The notes: generated by a model not told the origin, from the sequence alone. Positions 14,301 through 29,300 are shown, counted from the stretch's first letter. The stretch: DNA of 64,000 nt from Aurelia coerulea (GCA_039566865.1 CM076944.1:7152501-7216500), one strand, 5' to 3'. Program-made: numbers and translations.

Positions 14301-17300
14301 CAAATACTTTGCAAATATGGAATCAGGTGATGCATTCTAAGCCATTAGGATGTTTCTTCAAAAAAAATTCCTTATGCTCTGATTTTATAGGATATCTGTC
14401 ACAAAACTATCAAAGTTTCCTTGTTGCTAATGGCAAGCATGATATTGGGAGATGCATTCTAAGCCAAAGTAAAGGTCGTGGTCCCAAAGTTTTTTCCTGG
14501 GGGCTTCGCCCCCAGACCCCACTCTAAGCCACGCCGTTGTCTATATCCTTGAACCCTTTGAACACATCGTGGCCAGCAGGGACATCAAGTATTTTGCACA
14601 GCATGGCTTGACTTTGCAGAAAATTTTTCCCCTGCTTACCAGGTTCCCAGAAAGGAAAATATTTTTTGCAGCTCTGCGCGAAAGTATCTCCTTTCCCTGC
14701 GTGGGATTGTAGCTAGGAAGGAGATTTTGAAGCTTGATACTTTCACGGTTATTTTCAACAACGAGGTGGGCCTAGCTAAGGTGAATGTCGCAGTATTAGA
14801 CCTGAAAGAAGCTCATTTGCTGCCCCCAGAAAGTAAAAAGAAAGATAAACACAAGAAAAATACAAGGTGATTTATATTCTTTTCTTAATACTAATTTAGT
14901 TCGTTCATGGGAACCTAAATTTATCCTACAACCCATGGTCTGTTCGTCGAAATTCGCTGTGTATGTGATGAAGCTCATTATGTAGAACATAAGATCCTTT
15001 TGGATGATTACAAAGTACGACCTGAGCTAAGCAAGCATAAGAAAACTAAATATTGATTTCTCCATAAGCCCAAATGATCGTTGATGCTGCTACAGTCAGA
15101 TGAGTGTTGCTGCTAAAGTTGCCTTCAATAGAAAATCAAGCGCCTTGTATAAGAACAAGAATCGTTTGAAAAGCAATATTTTGATCTTTATGTCAAACGA
15201 GGATGATACGCAAAAAATCAAAAGTCATTACCCCTAGTTTGCTTAGTTCGTGCATGAAACTATTGGTGCATCTGTCTCAAACTGGATGTCATGTGAGATT
15301 TACGATAACGCAAAATTACTTATGCAGAACCCTGCAGAACGTTTCTATTCGCGGGCATCTAGTTTGATGAGACAAGCAGTCACGAAGATAACCTCTTTGC
15401 AGAATCATATGCATGAAGATGTTTTGGTTCAGTGTGATCACGTGCCTTCCCCCAGTCAATGCGCCATTGTTTGCTGGGATTCTGCACCTTTCCTCTCAAT
15501 TTCACCTGCGACGTTTGCATCTGTAGTTGTGTAGGAGGGGGGTCCGTCTACCTTCGGTGATGCTGCGAATGCTAGCCTCTGTGCAGGCCGCCGGTTACAT
15601 CATCCTCTAAAGTTGACTTATTTGCATAATGAATACTATCAATAAGTGGCTAATGATGCGTTCGTTCTAGAAAACGATTGTTTCAACATAATTAAGCTGC
15701 TAATGAAGTCAAGAACGTGCCAATTCTGGGTAAATTTGTTGTTGTGCCAGGGTAAACATCGTGGTGATTTATCCATCTTATGGTGTCAAATCTGTCTAAC
15801 ATGAAATAAGCCGACGTCAAATGTTGCTATAGGATCGCGGGAAACTTCTGTCTTGTATGCGCTTTCTGTGCGCTTTCTTTATTTCAGTGCCAATTAGCAG
15901 AGATAAAACGTTAATCAATTGCTTTAACGAGCGTGACGGACTTTCTTTCTTTCTTTCTGACTTTCTGACTGACCTGGAACCCCCTCTTAGATTACAAAGT
16001 ACTTTGTAATCAAAAATCAAGTGAAATGCAACATGCCAAGTCAGCAAGCTAATAGCTTGTAAAGTTGCGCAAATATTACGGGTAAGAATTGATGTGGTAT
16101 TTATTAATCAATTATGCACGAGATGTCAGTACGTATGGAATGTCGTTACTTGGCTCATTAGAAGTCACCATGACACAGCATGGGAAGTGCAAAATGCCAA
16201 GTCAGACAAATCATTAGCTTGTAAAGTTGCACAAACAATACGGATAGGAATTGATGTAGGATTTATTAATCAGTTATGCAGGGGATGCCAGTGCATATGG
16301 AATGTCGCTATATTGCTGATAAAATTCAGTAAATTGCAAATCAGAGGAAGTCTAAAACGCTAAATCAGACAAGCCAGTAGACTATAAAGCTGTGCAAATA
16401 TTGCGGGTAGCGATTGCCATAAACGATTCCGAGTCATCCCATCAAGGTATTTTTCTATGAGTTAATCAACGGGTATCAACGCGTTTGAGGCTCGCATAAA
16501 ATTCACTTCGCTTTGAATCAAGGATTCGAAGTACAGTTTCAAGGTGTTTCTTAAAGAGTTGATGCAGTCAGATACCAGAAGAATTATATCGATAGTTCAT
16601 TGATTTATTTCTATGATAAAATATATCGCGAGAGGTTCCTAGAAATTGTTGCTGGAGGCATCACGATGCAGAGAAATGGAATTAAATGACATCAAAGAAA
16701 ATGCATGGTGAAGGTATTTGTTGACACGTTGATGCAAGAGACACCAGAATATTGAAAAGACTCGTATCGATAGTTCATCAAATCCATCGAAAACATCCAT
16801 CAAACTCTACAGAATCACTTGAAGCCAAAGGATACCGAATGTTTCTAGAAAATCTTGCTGGAGGCATCTTGACACAGAGAAATTGAATGAAAAACGTTGT
16901 CTTGGCAATTGTTGGAATGGAAGGTTGACCCAGTAGACGTCAGAATCTACAAGACTGTTATCGATGGTTCGCTTACTGAGTTAATTACGCTACAAGATCA
17001 CTTGGAGTTAAAATATTTCGCTGAAAGTTTGTAGAAGTTGTTTCGGGAGGCTTTACGACGTAGATAAATCGCATTGCTGCTGAGCTGATAAAACTCACTA
17101 CACTAGAGCTCAAAGGAAACTGCTAATTCATCACGACAGTGTTCAGATTTGTTCATGTTAAGTTGATATAGAAATCAAACTAAAGACTCAAATTGCTGCT
17201 TAGCTACAAAGCAAAGAAACTCAGAGTCTTGCTGCTATATTATATTTAAATGCATTTGGTAGACCTAGCCTTGGGGCAAGTCTAGGCATAGCGCAATCGC

Positions 17301-20300
17301 GTCCTTATAAACTTCATTATTCGACGAGTAAATGAAACTTCAAATGCCTTGTTTTATGAATTCATAAGAAACCTCAAAGACATAACGAAATTGGGTTGCT
17401 TTGTAGGGAACTTCAGATCCCCTTTTCAAAGTATTTGTCTTAAAAATTCATGCGGAAGAAATCGAAACCAAGACGTCTCGCAACGTTGCTTATTGCTGTA
17501 CGAAATCGCTTTGATTCTAGATATCCCGCAACGGTGTTAATTAATCCATACTGGCAACATAAGAAGCTGACTGAAGAATTCACTGCACTACAAAGACTGC
17601 ACAAGGCCTAGAACCTCAAAATCTGTCTCCAAATTGTGTTGAAGTTAGTGCGCTGAATTTCGAGGCATACCGCCGCATCATTGATAAGCTGACGAAAGTT
17701 GAACGAATCCCGTTTGATTGAAAGATGTCTGCTGTAATTCTCGACGCATCTATACGAATGACACTCGGCATCACAGGGATAATCCTGAACATGCTGCAAC
17801 TTATCATACTGCTGCGTAAACAGAGACGACCGTTCGAGATCACACTACTAAGCCTTAGTATTGCAGACTTATTTGTTAGTGTTTGCTTGATATTAAACAG
17901 CGTCTTAAGCCTACTACGAGAACACGATGTTGGCCTTGAGCTCTCCGATATTGTGTACAGAAGCTTACGGCATGCAATTTACTGCTTTGCCATAACATTA
18001 GCCTTACTACATATTGTTTTCATCGCCATCCAGCGCCTCATTGCTGTCATGTTCCCATTTAGAATCCACCAATTATTCAGCAAGCGTCGATGTTGTTTTT
18101 TCCTTGGGGTTATGTGGGTGGGATCGCTTGGATTTCTTGCATGGAGTGTCTGGGCTTTCACGAAGAATCCCGATGATGATGTGCCGTTGATTGCCTTCTC
18201 TTACGTGATGTTTTTCGCTGAAGCCTGTCTTATACCGCTGTATGCAACTGTTTGCTGTCTTGTTATGCGTCGTAGAGGAATGGCTGCGAATGCTTCCACC
18301 GATAGCCGCAATCATAGCGTTATTCTGTATGCCGTTATTACCACGACCATTTTTGTTGTTATGACCTTCCCACTTGGTGTGTTAACATGCTTGAGTTACG
18401 TTATTACCAACCCATATCTCAAATATTCACCAAAATGGTTGTTATTCATCGATGTCACCATGAACCCGGTCATCTATTTTTTCTTTAATTATTGGAAAAG
18501 TAAAAAATGCTGCAACTTTGCTTGTTGTGTACGTAGAGAGAACAGGACCGATGTTGCTGGTTCCACTCAACAAATAGAGATAAAACAATATTCTATTAGG
18601 ATGCTGCATAAGATATAACATAGTCACCTCAGGTGAGCATTTTATTTGGCTTCAAATATTGACTACATAAAGCTGAAGTCTCACAGCACACAGGGCCCAG
18701 AACGGATTCTTGAGGGACTCCACAAGGACGATGATAGGACATACCTTGTTGATTGTAGACCAAACAGAGATCCAGCTATTCCCCATTGAGATACTGCATG
18801 AGATTTGACAAAGTTGCTGGGAAGAGACTGCCTTGGATGAGCATTTACCATAAAAGCTCTATTAAAGCTCTCTTATAAGCCCTTCCTCCCTGAGCCAAAG
18901 TTTCCAATAAGCCCCCCTCTCTTTTAAGCCCCCCACATTTCTATCAAATTCCAGAGGTTACCAAAAATTTTTCATTTATTGAGCTAAATAAGCTTGCATG
19001 TTAATCTTGATGTGGTTTGAGATAAAACTGTGTCGAATTTATGTATTTGACTCGTTAAAGTCTATGTTGAATCCGCAAAATATTATGTGAAAGAACTAAA
19101 AAGCTTTTATCTAAATTCTTGTTGTTTGATTTTGTGAATTAACCCCCCCTCTCTGATAAGCGCCCCTCTATTTTAAGCCCCCCTCTAGAGTGTCCGAAAT
19201 TAAATATACCCTCCGGGGGCTTAATAGAGCTTTTACGATATTTAGCTTTAAAAATAGAAAACGTAAAGGTGAATGGTCATGAGACACAGGGCCCAGAAAG
19301 GATTCTTGACGGACTGCACAAGGACGATAGCAGAACATGTTTGCTGATGGTATCAAACAATTAGAGATACAGAAATACCCTTCTTAGATGCTGCATGAGA
19401 TTTAACAAAGTCGCTGTGAAGAGATTGCTTAGGATGAGGATTTATTTAGCTTCAAAAATGGAAAACGTAAAGGTGAACTGTCAAAAGACACAGGGCCTAT
19501 ACAGCGTTCTTGAGGGACTTCACAGAGGTGAATAAAATAGGACGTATCTTGCCGATGGCATCAAACAAATAGACATAGAAAAATGTTATATACAGATGCT
19601 ACATAAGATATAAAATAGTTGTTGTGAAGAGATCGCCTTGGATGAGCATTGGTATAGTTTCAAATATAGACTATTAGACATAACGGACATCGAATATAGA
19701 CTGTCAGACACAAAGGACCCAGCAAGGATCCTTGAGGGACTGCACAGATTTCGATCATAAGACCAATATTGTTGATTCCACTCAACAGATGTTACAACAA
19801 TACCTGTGATGCTACGTAAACTCTAACCAAAACCATGGCCATGGACCACGGAAACCATGGACCACGGAACTACGGAACTACGGAACTAACAAAAGATATC
19901 AAAGAAACCTCACGGGGGAGGGTAAGCCTAATCCCTGAGAAGGGAACATTTGGAGTTTAAAATATAAACTGACAAAGGATGAGCAGAGCTCAATGAAAAT
20001 TCTTGAAGGACTTGCATAGAGGTCGACAAGAGACTGGTACTGCTGGTAGCACGAAACAAATCGATTCACAATTATAACATTGAAGAAGAAACCTATGAAT
20101 ATATGATTTAGATGGGACTTACGGGAAGCAATGCAAAGTTTCAAAACAAGCAGAACCCTGGAAGGATGCACGGGGGACTTCCTTTAGTTATTGTAGACTA
20201 TCTTAAGGAATAGATATTGTCGTTCTTGCTACACTGTAGTCATGCAATCTGAGCTGCATCCGCTAAGTAGGTAAAACATTATACAGTTCTGGTAGAATCG

Positions 20301-23300
20301 ATATTTGTGGCACTTGTTTACATCATAGATCGAAGCGATATTGCCAACAGAGCCTAAATAATCTTTGAAGAATACCAAGGACTTTGTTGCAAAGTATTTT
20401 TTCTGAAGAGATCAGTTTTGTCAAGTGATTATTCACAATCCTTCTCCTGTCGATTAGCTTTTGATTAATTCAAACCCCTGGGGGGGGGGGGGGTACATAG
20501 CATATTTAGGGTACGGGTATGTGCCGCCCATATGGGTGGGTTTTTGGGCCCAGAATTCTCTAAACAAGGGTCCTTTTTCGGCAGATTTTCCATAAACAAG
20601 GGCGGGGTTTCGCTGAGATTCGCAAAAAATGGTTAAAATGGGCAGTCTTCCGCCAAAATTCATCATAAAAGTGGGTATCAAGAGCAAGTTTGGGTAATTA
20701 GAAGAGGGTAGCTTGCTGAAAACCGGGCGGCAGACCCCCGTCCATCCTCAAGTCATGTACCCCCCCGGGATTCAAACTAAATGTCTGCGAATTTTATTTT
20801 CTTAGCTGCTGAACGAAATTGCATAGAAACTTCTGTCTTTTTTGTGTCCCTATTAGCCTATTAGATGTGTCCCTGTTAGCCTATTAGATGTGTCCCTGTT
20901 CCCTATTAGATGTGTCCCTATTGTGTCCCTATTTGTGTCTCATTCAAACTAAATGTCTGTGAGTTTTATTTTCTTAGCTGCTGAATAAAATTGCACAGAA
21001 ACTTCTTTCTCTTATGTGTCCTTATAGCACTATGTTCTTTGCTTTTTAAACTAGGAACCCGCTGTATTTTTGAATAAAAGAGATATGTAAGTTCTTTTAT
21101 TCTCCAGGAGTCATTTGCTAGCAGTCTTACTCAAGAATAGCCCGGTAATCAAGCTTTGTGATCTGATTCATTTACCGACCGGTAAGTTATGGTCTAAGTT
21201 TTGCAGATACCGAATGAATAAATCCGTATGGTGTACTCTTTGACGAGGGGTGTATTACTCTTTGAGAAAAGCTGGTAAAATATCCGAAAAACCGGAATAT
21301 TTGAGGATATATTTTCGAACAAAGAGACTTTTGCCAAAGGTCTACGAGACCGTTTTGAAGTGATAGGCCTTTTGCTCCTTGGGACCGATATACACTGGAG
21401 TATTTGTATTTATGCAGAGAAAGGATATTGAAGGGGCTGGGTCACGTAACCGTAAACAAATCTGTTATCTTGATAATCTATATTGTCGCCACACGCGCCG
21501 GCACGCGCCCATTGTGTTCTGCACAGATTTTGGTGGATGGGGTGAATCCACAATAAAGTTACTTCTAAGAATCCATCAATATCTTTGCAATCTTACAACA
21601 TATGTTTGTTTCGTTTGTTTCTCTCTGAAGTTCAAGAGTTCATCTTCAAAATAGCACTTTCATTTTTAGAAAAATAGTGGAAAATATGTGTGATATAGCC
21701 TGTCAAAAAAACTGCAAAATCGTCGTTTCGAAAGAAGTTTGTTTACTTTACGTGACCCCGCGTGACCCAGCCCCTTTAAACATGACTAGGTTACCAAAAT
21801 TGGAATGAAAACATGCTTCTGCCGGCCAATCGTTCCCGTGATCTTTATGTTTCCAAAAACTCTCGTTAGTATTTTTGGAGACACTTATCATTTTTAAAAG
21901 TAATTAGATCATTGACCAAACAGGTCAGAACATGTTTTAATGACAGGCCTAATAATCGAGTTTGGTGATTTTTCAATTTTTGGGACTCTTTGGGACATCT
22001 TTGGGTAGTCATTCATCAAACCGTGAATCTAGCTAATAGTTTGTGACTATACAATAAGGCCTGGTTTAAACATCGTATTTTTGCCGTGTCGAATGGAACC
22101 ATATCAAAAACGGCAGAATCTGCCGTGTTTAAAAATCTGATTCAAACATTATCTTTTTGCCATGTCGGATTGAAACTAAAATGGTTAAAATGGTCATTTT
22201 TTTATTTTTTTTTTATTTTCATAAAATGCTACATTACATGTTACCTACTATACTTTCTAATTACTATACTACAATACAACACTACAGGTACGATACCACA
22301 GGCAGCAAAAGACAATGACTACGCCCGTGGCCATTAACATATAGACATGCAAATAAATGAGATTAAGTAAAACATATACAAAAAGCTACGCATACAGTAC
22401 AATTAATTACTGACAAATACTGGGAACTGTTTCACATTTGATGTAAGGCCAGCATTGGCGCACGATACCGAATGATAGGAACCCCAGACGACAGAACAGG
22501 GCTATTTTTCATTTTTCCAAACGCGCAAGCGCAGTGGCTGATCACACTTAGAAACCGGCAACTATGGCCTAGAATTGATTAACTAAACGCGGCAAAAACA
22601 CGATGTTTAAATCAAGTCGTGTTTCTGCCGTTTAACACGACAGAGCTGGTGAACTCCTGCCGTTTTAACAATTTAAAACGGCTGGTGATTTAAACATCGT
22701 TTTCATGTCGAATTTAATTGACATTTGGAAATTTTTAGCAGCATCTATTAAATTCGACACTGCAAAAATACGATGTTTAAACTAGGCCTAAGGACCAAAT
22801 CATGTTGAATGTCTTGATTTTTTTGTTCTTGCGTGGGGGCTTGACTGTTTGCATGGTGAGAACGTAATGTTTGCTACTCCGATTGTGATACGTGGAAAAT
22901 CAGTATCCCTAAATCAGTAATCACTAATCGTGCTGAAAAATAGCTGTGGACGATAATTGTGGAGTCGTGAAGTTTCATTGCAAGCAGAACCACCTGTCCA
23001 AGGAGTGTGGTCCACACAACTGTAAAGAAGCACGAGAGTTGGTGTAACGCATTTAATCAATTTCGTTATTCAGTTCAAATGCATTACCGTAAGTCCTCGA
23101 ATAAGCCCCCTCCTTCGAATAAGCTCCCCCCCCCCCCTCGAATAAGCCCCCACCCAAAAATATTTTTTGCGAAATAAGCCCCCACCCTCGAATGAGCCCC
23201 ATGGGGGTGGGGGTTAATCGATTTTTATTTTAGTGAATACTTTTGATTCCCTTTTTTGACTGACTTTCTTCGTATTTTTCAACATACTCGGGCTTAGATA

Positions 23301-26300
23301 TTGCCTCGAAAACAATATATCCCAATATATCTGCTGTTTTAAGCATACTGACCAGCCTCAAGTAAAAGAAAAAAATTAGTCCTGGTAATATTTTTGGCTG
23401 CTGCTAAATAAGCCCTCCCCTCGAATAAGTCCCCACCCCAAAATAGTTTTTTGCGAAATAAGCCCCCGGCGGCTTATTCAAGGACGTACTGTAGGACATT
23501 TTTGATAGGCCTCGACAAGTTTTCAAATTGAAACAAGAATGATTTTGACGCTTTTCTCCGTCGCGTTTCTCCTGCATTTCTCTAACGCGTTGTTACTCCA
23601 GTGTGAACCAAGCTTTTAAGTGTCTATAAATGCCTTCTTCAGAACAATCTGGGACTTTTGCAACTGGCATTGAGGAAGAGAATGAATCAATCATTATGGA
23701 AAGAAAAATCCAACGTATGTATTCCTTACGTCACATTTGTTTGCTCTGCCACTGGTTTCTGATCAGCGTGCAAGGTGGCTGGGTGTAATTTCACAGGGAA
23801 AAATGTCGGCTTGCTAGCAGTCGAGCCTGATGTTCTCCAGGTTTTCATCAGACATCACAGGCCAATACTTTTCTTAACTAATTCTGTAAGCTTGCAAGCG
23901 TGGATTCATGGCAAGTTTTACAAGCTTTTTTCATTTCATTATTTTAAATAGGCTGGGCATATTTCTAGCTATTTCTAGGCAAGTCAGACCCACTATGCAT
24001 AGCGCATCCAGGCATGGGGACCCCTTGTTGACGTCCCTTCCGAAGGAAATGAAGCTGATGACAGAAGCTGATGATATTTCCTAGTTTCTTTCACTTCAAA
24101 AGGTGGACGTTCTTCTCTCTTGATATTCAAACAGTCAGTTTGAATAAAGTTGCCGATACGTTGATTTCTTAGCAAGGTACATCAATGGTATCTCTAGAGT
24201 TGCTTGTCGTTTTGCGGAAACACGTATGTAGTAGGTCTTATCAAACAATGTTTTTGTTTACTTTCAGCATCAAAGGCAACACTATCTGCATTTCATTGGC
24301 ATCCTTCTCATGAGAATATCATGCTTACAGCAAGCACATCTGGTAAGATTAATCAATGTTTGTTTAACCGGCATTGCTAGCGTTTTGCTAGCACTATAGC
24401 GTCTTAGAGTTCTCTACAGGGTGTCTCATGAAAATGATGCCCCGTTTGTGTGGCTGCTTTGGAGGAGCTGTAGGTTCAATGGTCTCGGTTTTTACCCAGT
24501 CTCATAGGTCAGGCTTCAACTTAGAGTTTGAGACCTTGTTTGAGTCAATCTGATAAGTGGTTGCTGATTTATGGCAGAGGAAAGGCAAAATAGGTGCTTG
24601 CTTCAAAAACAGCACTTTTCTGTTGTTTTCCAGCAATGTCAGAATTAAATAAGGTTTGAAGGAAAGGGTTCTAGCGTCATATTCAAATTTTCTTTTCATT
24701 TTTAAAAGAGTTGACAGTGTTGTCTCACAGACAAAAAACACAATCAATCTAGTTTCTCGCAGACGAACTACACTATAAAACAAATACATGTTTTATCATG
24801 AAATGAGTTTTGGGTGAGTTAGCCACCAATTCTTATCAATGATTATTTAACAGTGAAAAGGCTAACGTAGATGCAAATATATTTTCCGCTAATATCAGCC
24901 ATATGGATATATATAGGCGTTTTCTTCAGCCCATTTATAGCGGTAGTTTCAAATTTTAGGCCGTCCTTTGGGCAACGCTACAGCACGCTTTTCACGGCTA
25001 CAACAACAACAGCTTAAAGGTGGCCTGAAGCGAAAATTTGTATTGTTGCAAATGAACAGTACTGTCCAATGATAAGGAATTCTGTTTACTTTCTTTGATG
25101 TCTCTTTTCATAATCAAGTTATCCACTGATTTTAAGTATCAGCTGATGACGTCATTTTGTTTGCAAATTACTAGGGTAACATAAGGAAATATGGCTGTAT
25201 CTTATATTTGAAAGGTTACAGTTGTAAGAAAAATTTCAGCTGAGCTAAATCACTGTAACGTAAATTGTCTCATGACTTGATATGATGTTTGAAGGCATGT
25301 TGATTGAACACAAGTATTTTTTATTAGATTTCTCTTTGGAAGCATAGTCAGCCTTGTATACTTTTTACTTTTCGCAAACAAAACGATGTGATCAGCCATT
25401 CACACAAAATAGTGGATAATTCGAAAATGAAACAAGACATCAAGAAATTTTAAACAGAAGTTTTCATCATTCATCAGTGCTGTTCATTCGCATTAATAAA
25501 AATTTTCGCTTCAGATCACCTTTAAAATGCGTGTTGTTGTGCCATGATAAGCAGGGAGCGCCATGAAAAACCTGATGAAAACACTGCGACACAAAAGCAG
25601 AAAGACACTAATATGTGGAGATTACATAATTTTTTAACATTTATCAACTTAAATCATTATCCATGCATCCTATTGCACGTGTCAAACCCTAAATTATGCT
25701 TGGTAAATTTTTGTCGATTTTTCAGCTGGCTACTTCCCGACGTAGTAACGAGATCCTGAAAATTATTGATTTGGAAACAGCCTAAATCGATCGAAAGTCA
25801 TCGATTAAATTTTCTAAGGTTGAAGATGAAAGGACAAGAAATTAAGAAATTGCTTATAACTTGAGTTATTGCTTGCAGAAAAATCAACAAATACACTCTA
25901 AGTATAATTTAGGACTTGGCTAAAGATAAAAGTGAATAGCCTGAGTTAAAAGATGAGATCTCATAGGTTTATTAACAGCCTATTTGTATTTGAAAAAATC
26001 CAAGCGTGGCGAAAGAAGGCAAAGCCAACGAAAACAATGGTGTTGTAGGGGAGACGAGATACGGTTTGTCCGAGGAAACGTATATGTCCCCCCGTGAAGT
26101 AGGTTAATGCTCATGCGCAGTAGCGTTTTGGTTTGGAACTCTGACGGGCGCCTGAGCATTAACCTACTGCATGGGGGAACACATAAATTTCCTCGGACAA
26201 ACCGTATCTCATCTCCCCAACAAGGTGTGTTTAGATTTCTATTTGTCCTATTTTTAGATGGGCGTCATATGGCTCAGGTCATTTGTTTGAAGTGGTCCAT

Positions 26301-29300
26301 GTCATCCTCTATTGAGCAAAAACAAACGACAAACATTTACATGTTAAGCCGAATTAACACTTGAGGTGATTTTGTGGTGCGATACGGTGCTTGCGGGAAA
26401 ATTGAATTAATCCAACTTTGTCGCATTTTCATTGTTATCTGGATTGCGTCAAGAATGACGCTTCAAGAGTGATTCCAGCTCCAGGTGTAAAAATATGAGC
26501 TTAAGCTTGTTCATTTTCTTCCAGGATACTTTCTGAATTTGCCATTTGCATACATTTCATTTATTTCTGTTGCAGGAAATTTGAACTACCTGAAGATTTA
26601 TGAACGCATCTCAATGGTAAATCATCTACTTTACATCATTGATTATCTCATGTCTATTGCTATTTTGCATGAGGTTCCGAAGGAATTTCATTGTTACGAG
26701 TCCTTTTTCATGCATGTTTGAAACCACACAGTTTGTCGTCCTGATCTTAGTTTCGACAATTTTGTGAAAATTTTCGTTGTTTTAATTGTTAGTAATCCAG
26801 GTTTGTTGCAAAAATTTTTAAGAAATGGTAGTAGCATGTACGTTTTATCATTATTAATTGCTGAATGTGAACTTTTCGATTTCCTTGATACTTTATTTAT
26901 ATTTTTTCTTTAGAGTTGGTCATCTGGAGAAGGGATTGTTTGGGGATGTGGAAGTCATATGCTTGCCTGCTCCGAAAATGTAAATGAGAATGTATCTTAT
27001 TCTAACTGGTATTGAATACAGTTGTGTCCCGCATTCAAGAAATAACTTTTTCAATTTCAGGTCTGATGCGTTTCTTATAAAATGAGATAAACTTGTAAAT
27101 CAGGGTAGAGTTTCTTATTACAAAAATCATATGCTATTGACCCAGACATGATCTCTATGAGATTGATTATTATTTTGAATTGTATTTGTAAATTTTCACT
27201 TCCAGAAAATGCTACAGTTATTTCAGGAAGGTGCTTTTTGCTTAGTTGCATACAAAATTATTGTTTTCATTTGAATAGGTACAGTTTAATACAACTGGAA
27301 AGCTGAAAAATTCCAAAGTTTCAATCCATAGTTTTTAAATAAGAAACAAGTTTTTTTTCCAGACCTTAACAAGTTTCTTATAAAATGGCGTATTATTTTG
27401 AAAATCAGGGCCTGTGTTTCTTAAATTTGTATTTCTTATATGCGGGACACTACTGTACTACAGGGAAATTCATTCGCTAGAAAACCTACACGCTACTTAT
27501 GCACTATGACCTACTTAGTATCAACAGCCTGCTTTCTGTCACCAGCAGATACTGGATACGAGGCCATTATTGGTTGGGTCGTGTGATTAAATTTCAACGT
27601 ATTTTCCTGCAACTTATTACCTGAATGACGTTTCAAAAACGAGGCAATACAAGAATTCCGGCAATCCAATTGGTTAATCGCACATTTCCCGCGGTTTTCC
27701 TGTAGCCTTGTATAATATGATACAAGGACACGTTTTTTTGACCACAGCAACTGATTTCGGCCTGTGAGATTTACAATAAACTTAAGTGACATAAGAGTAA
27801 CAAAATGCGTTTGACAAGGCTAAACGATATAAGTCAAAATTAGAAGCTATCAGGTAATAAAACTCATACCAACTGGTTTTGTAATTGTACCTCGCAAGCT
27901 CGGTCTGTACGTTTAAGACCTCGGGCTTTATATTTTCCTGTAAAACACAAAACCGGTTAGTATGCCCATAGTATTTACCAGGACATTTCTTTGATAAGCT
28001 TGTTTTTTTCAGTTGACCTTGAAGCTACCTCTCGGATGCTAAGTAGAAAGAAAACAAGACAAAATGCTTCTAGATTTAAGTAATATGAAAAAAAAATGCA
28101 AAATGGTCTGCGTTTTCTGATGCACTAGATATTCCATTGTGCTTTTTGCTTCGAAATTATTGCAATGGTCAATGGAGAGACGGTTGGTTCGTGGGTGAAA
28201 TATTTTGTGATTGATAGAGATTTTGTAGTTAATTATTGGATACCACTTTTTAATTCACATTTCTATCAAAAGGTTGACGAGTCTGCAAAAGAAATAAAAG
28301 ACATCTCAACTGTGATGAGAGAAAGAGCATTGCTTGGTTATGGTGAAAAGTCTGTTGTAAGTTTGAAAATTTGTGTCCTTTATCTGTTTGTTTGAAGTCT
28401 TCTTCTCCTTTTTTTCTTAGACAGGGTAAGCAGGAAATTTCTGACCCCTGCCGTTGGTTAACATAGCATTGGTAGTAGTATAACAGAAATATAGGATATC
28501 GATGCATTTCATATTAAATTTCACTTATATTTAAGTCAGTGTTGTACAGATGATACCTAATTTTGACATTTTTCATTTTTAAGGTAACATATTTTCTACT
28601 CATAACTCCATTTGGTTTTTAGACTCTTGAAATTATTTGAAAACTGATACTTTGTTGAAATAATAAGAATTTTGTTTTGTACAGTGTGTTTCAGAAAAAT
28701 ACGCAACCCAACTGTAATTGAAAATCTTAAAAAATTGAGTCAATTTTAGTAGTTGTAATCGATACCGTCTGAAAGTGCAGTCTTTTTTCTTTCTAATGAT
28801 ATGCAATTTGGATACATTAATGGAATTATTTATCACTTAATTGATATTCGAGTGCATATGGCCAATTTCAAATGCAGCATGCTGTAAGAGGAAGATAAAC
28901 ACCTTTTTTACCGTAAAAAACTACAAAACAGATTTTGTCAGAACATTTCAGGCCAAGAAGTACTTTAGGTGATGCTGTACGGTAGGAAAGCCTAATTCGT
29001 TCCCATTAGATGCATTTGTTAAGGAAGATAAAACAAACTCTCGCAAAGATGGTTTTTTGGATCTATGTAATTGTCCTATCACTCTCTGGCATCTAGTATA
29101 GGCCATACTCTCGTAAACGTCAATTAAGTGATGCATGGCTCAATTAATACGCCCAATCTGGATACCATTGAAAAGAAGATAGATTGTGCTTTCAAGTGGT
29201 ATGAGTCAAATGAATTCAAATATCATGTTTCCTGAAGAATCTTGAATAAAATTGGGTTGCCTTTTTTCTGAAACACCGTGTATAGCCTTTAGAATGACTT

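Noticed and set aside
14480..14530. GC-rich GGGGGCTTCGCCCCC hairpin considered as a bacterial-type terminator or transfer
   Set aside because: Similar short hairpins occur near 50207 in repeat DNA and no prokaryotic gene context exists.
28011..28078. Exon-like piece reading [20 protein letters not shown] with AG and GT borders
   Set aside because: Phase does not fit the MIOS exons on either side, and exon 28273-28356 supplies the conserved sequence directly.
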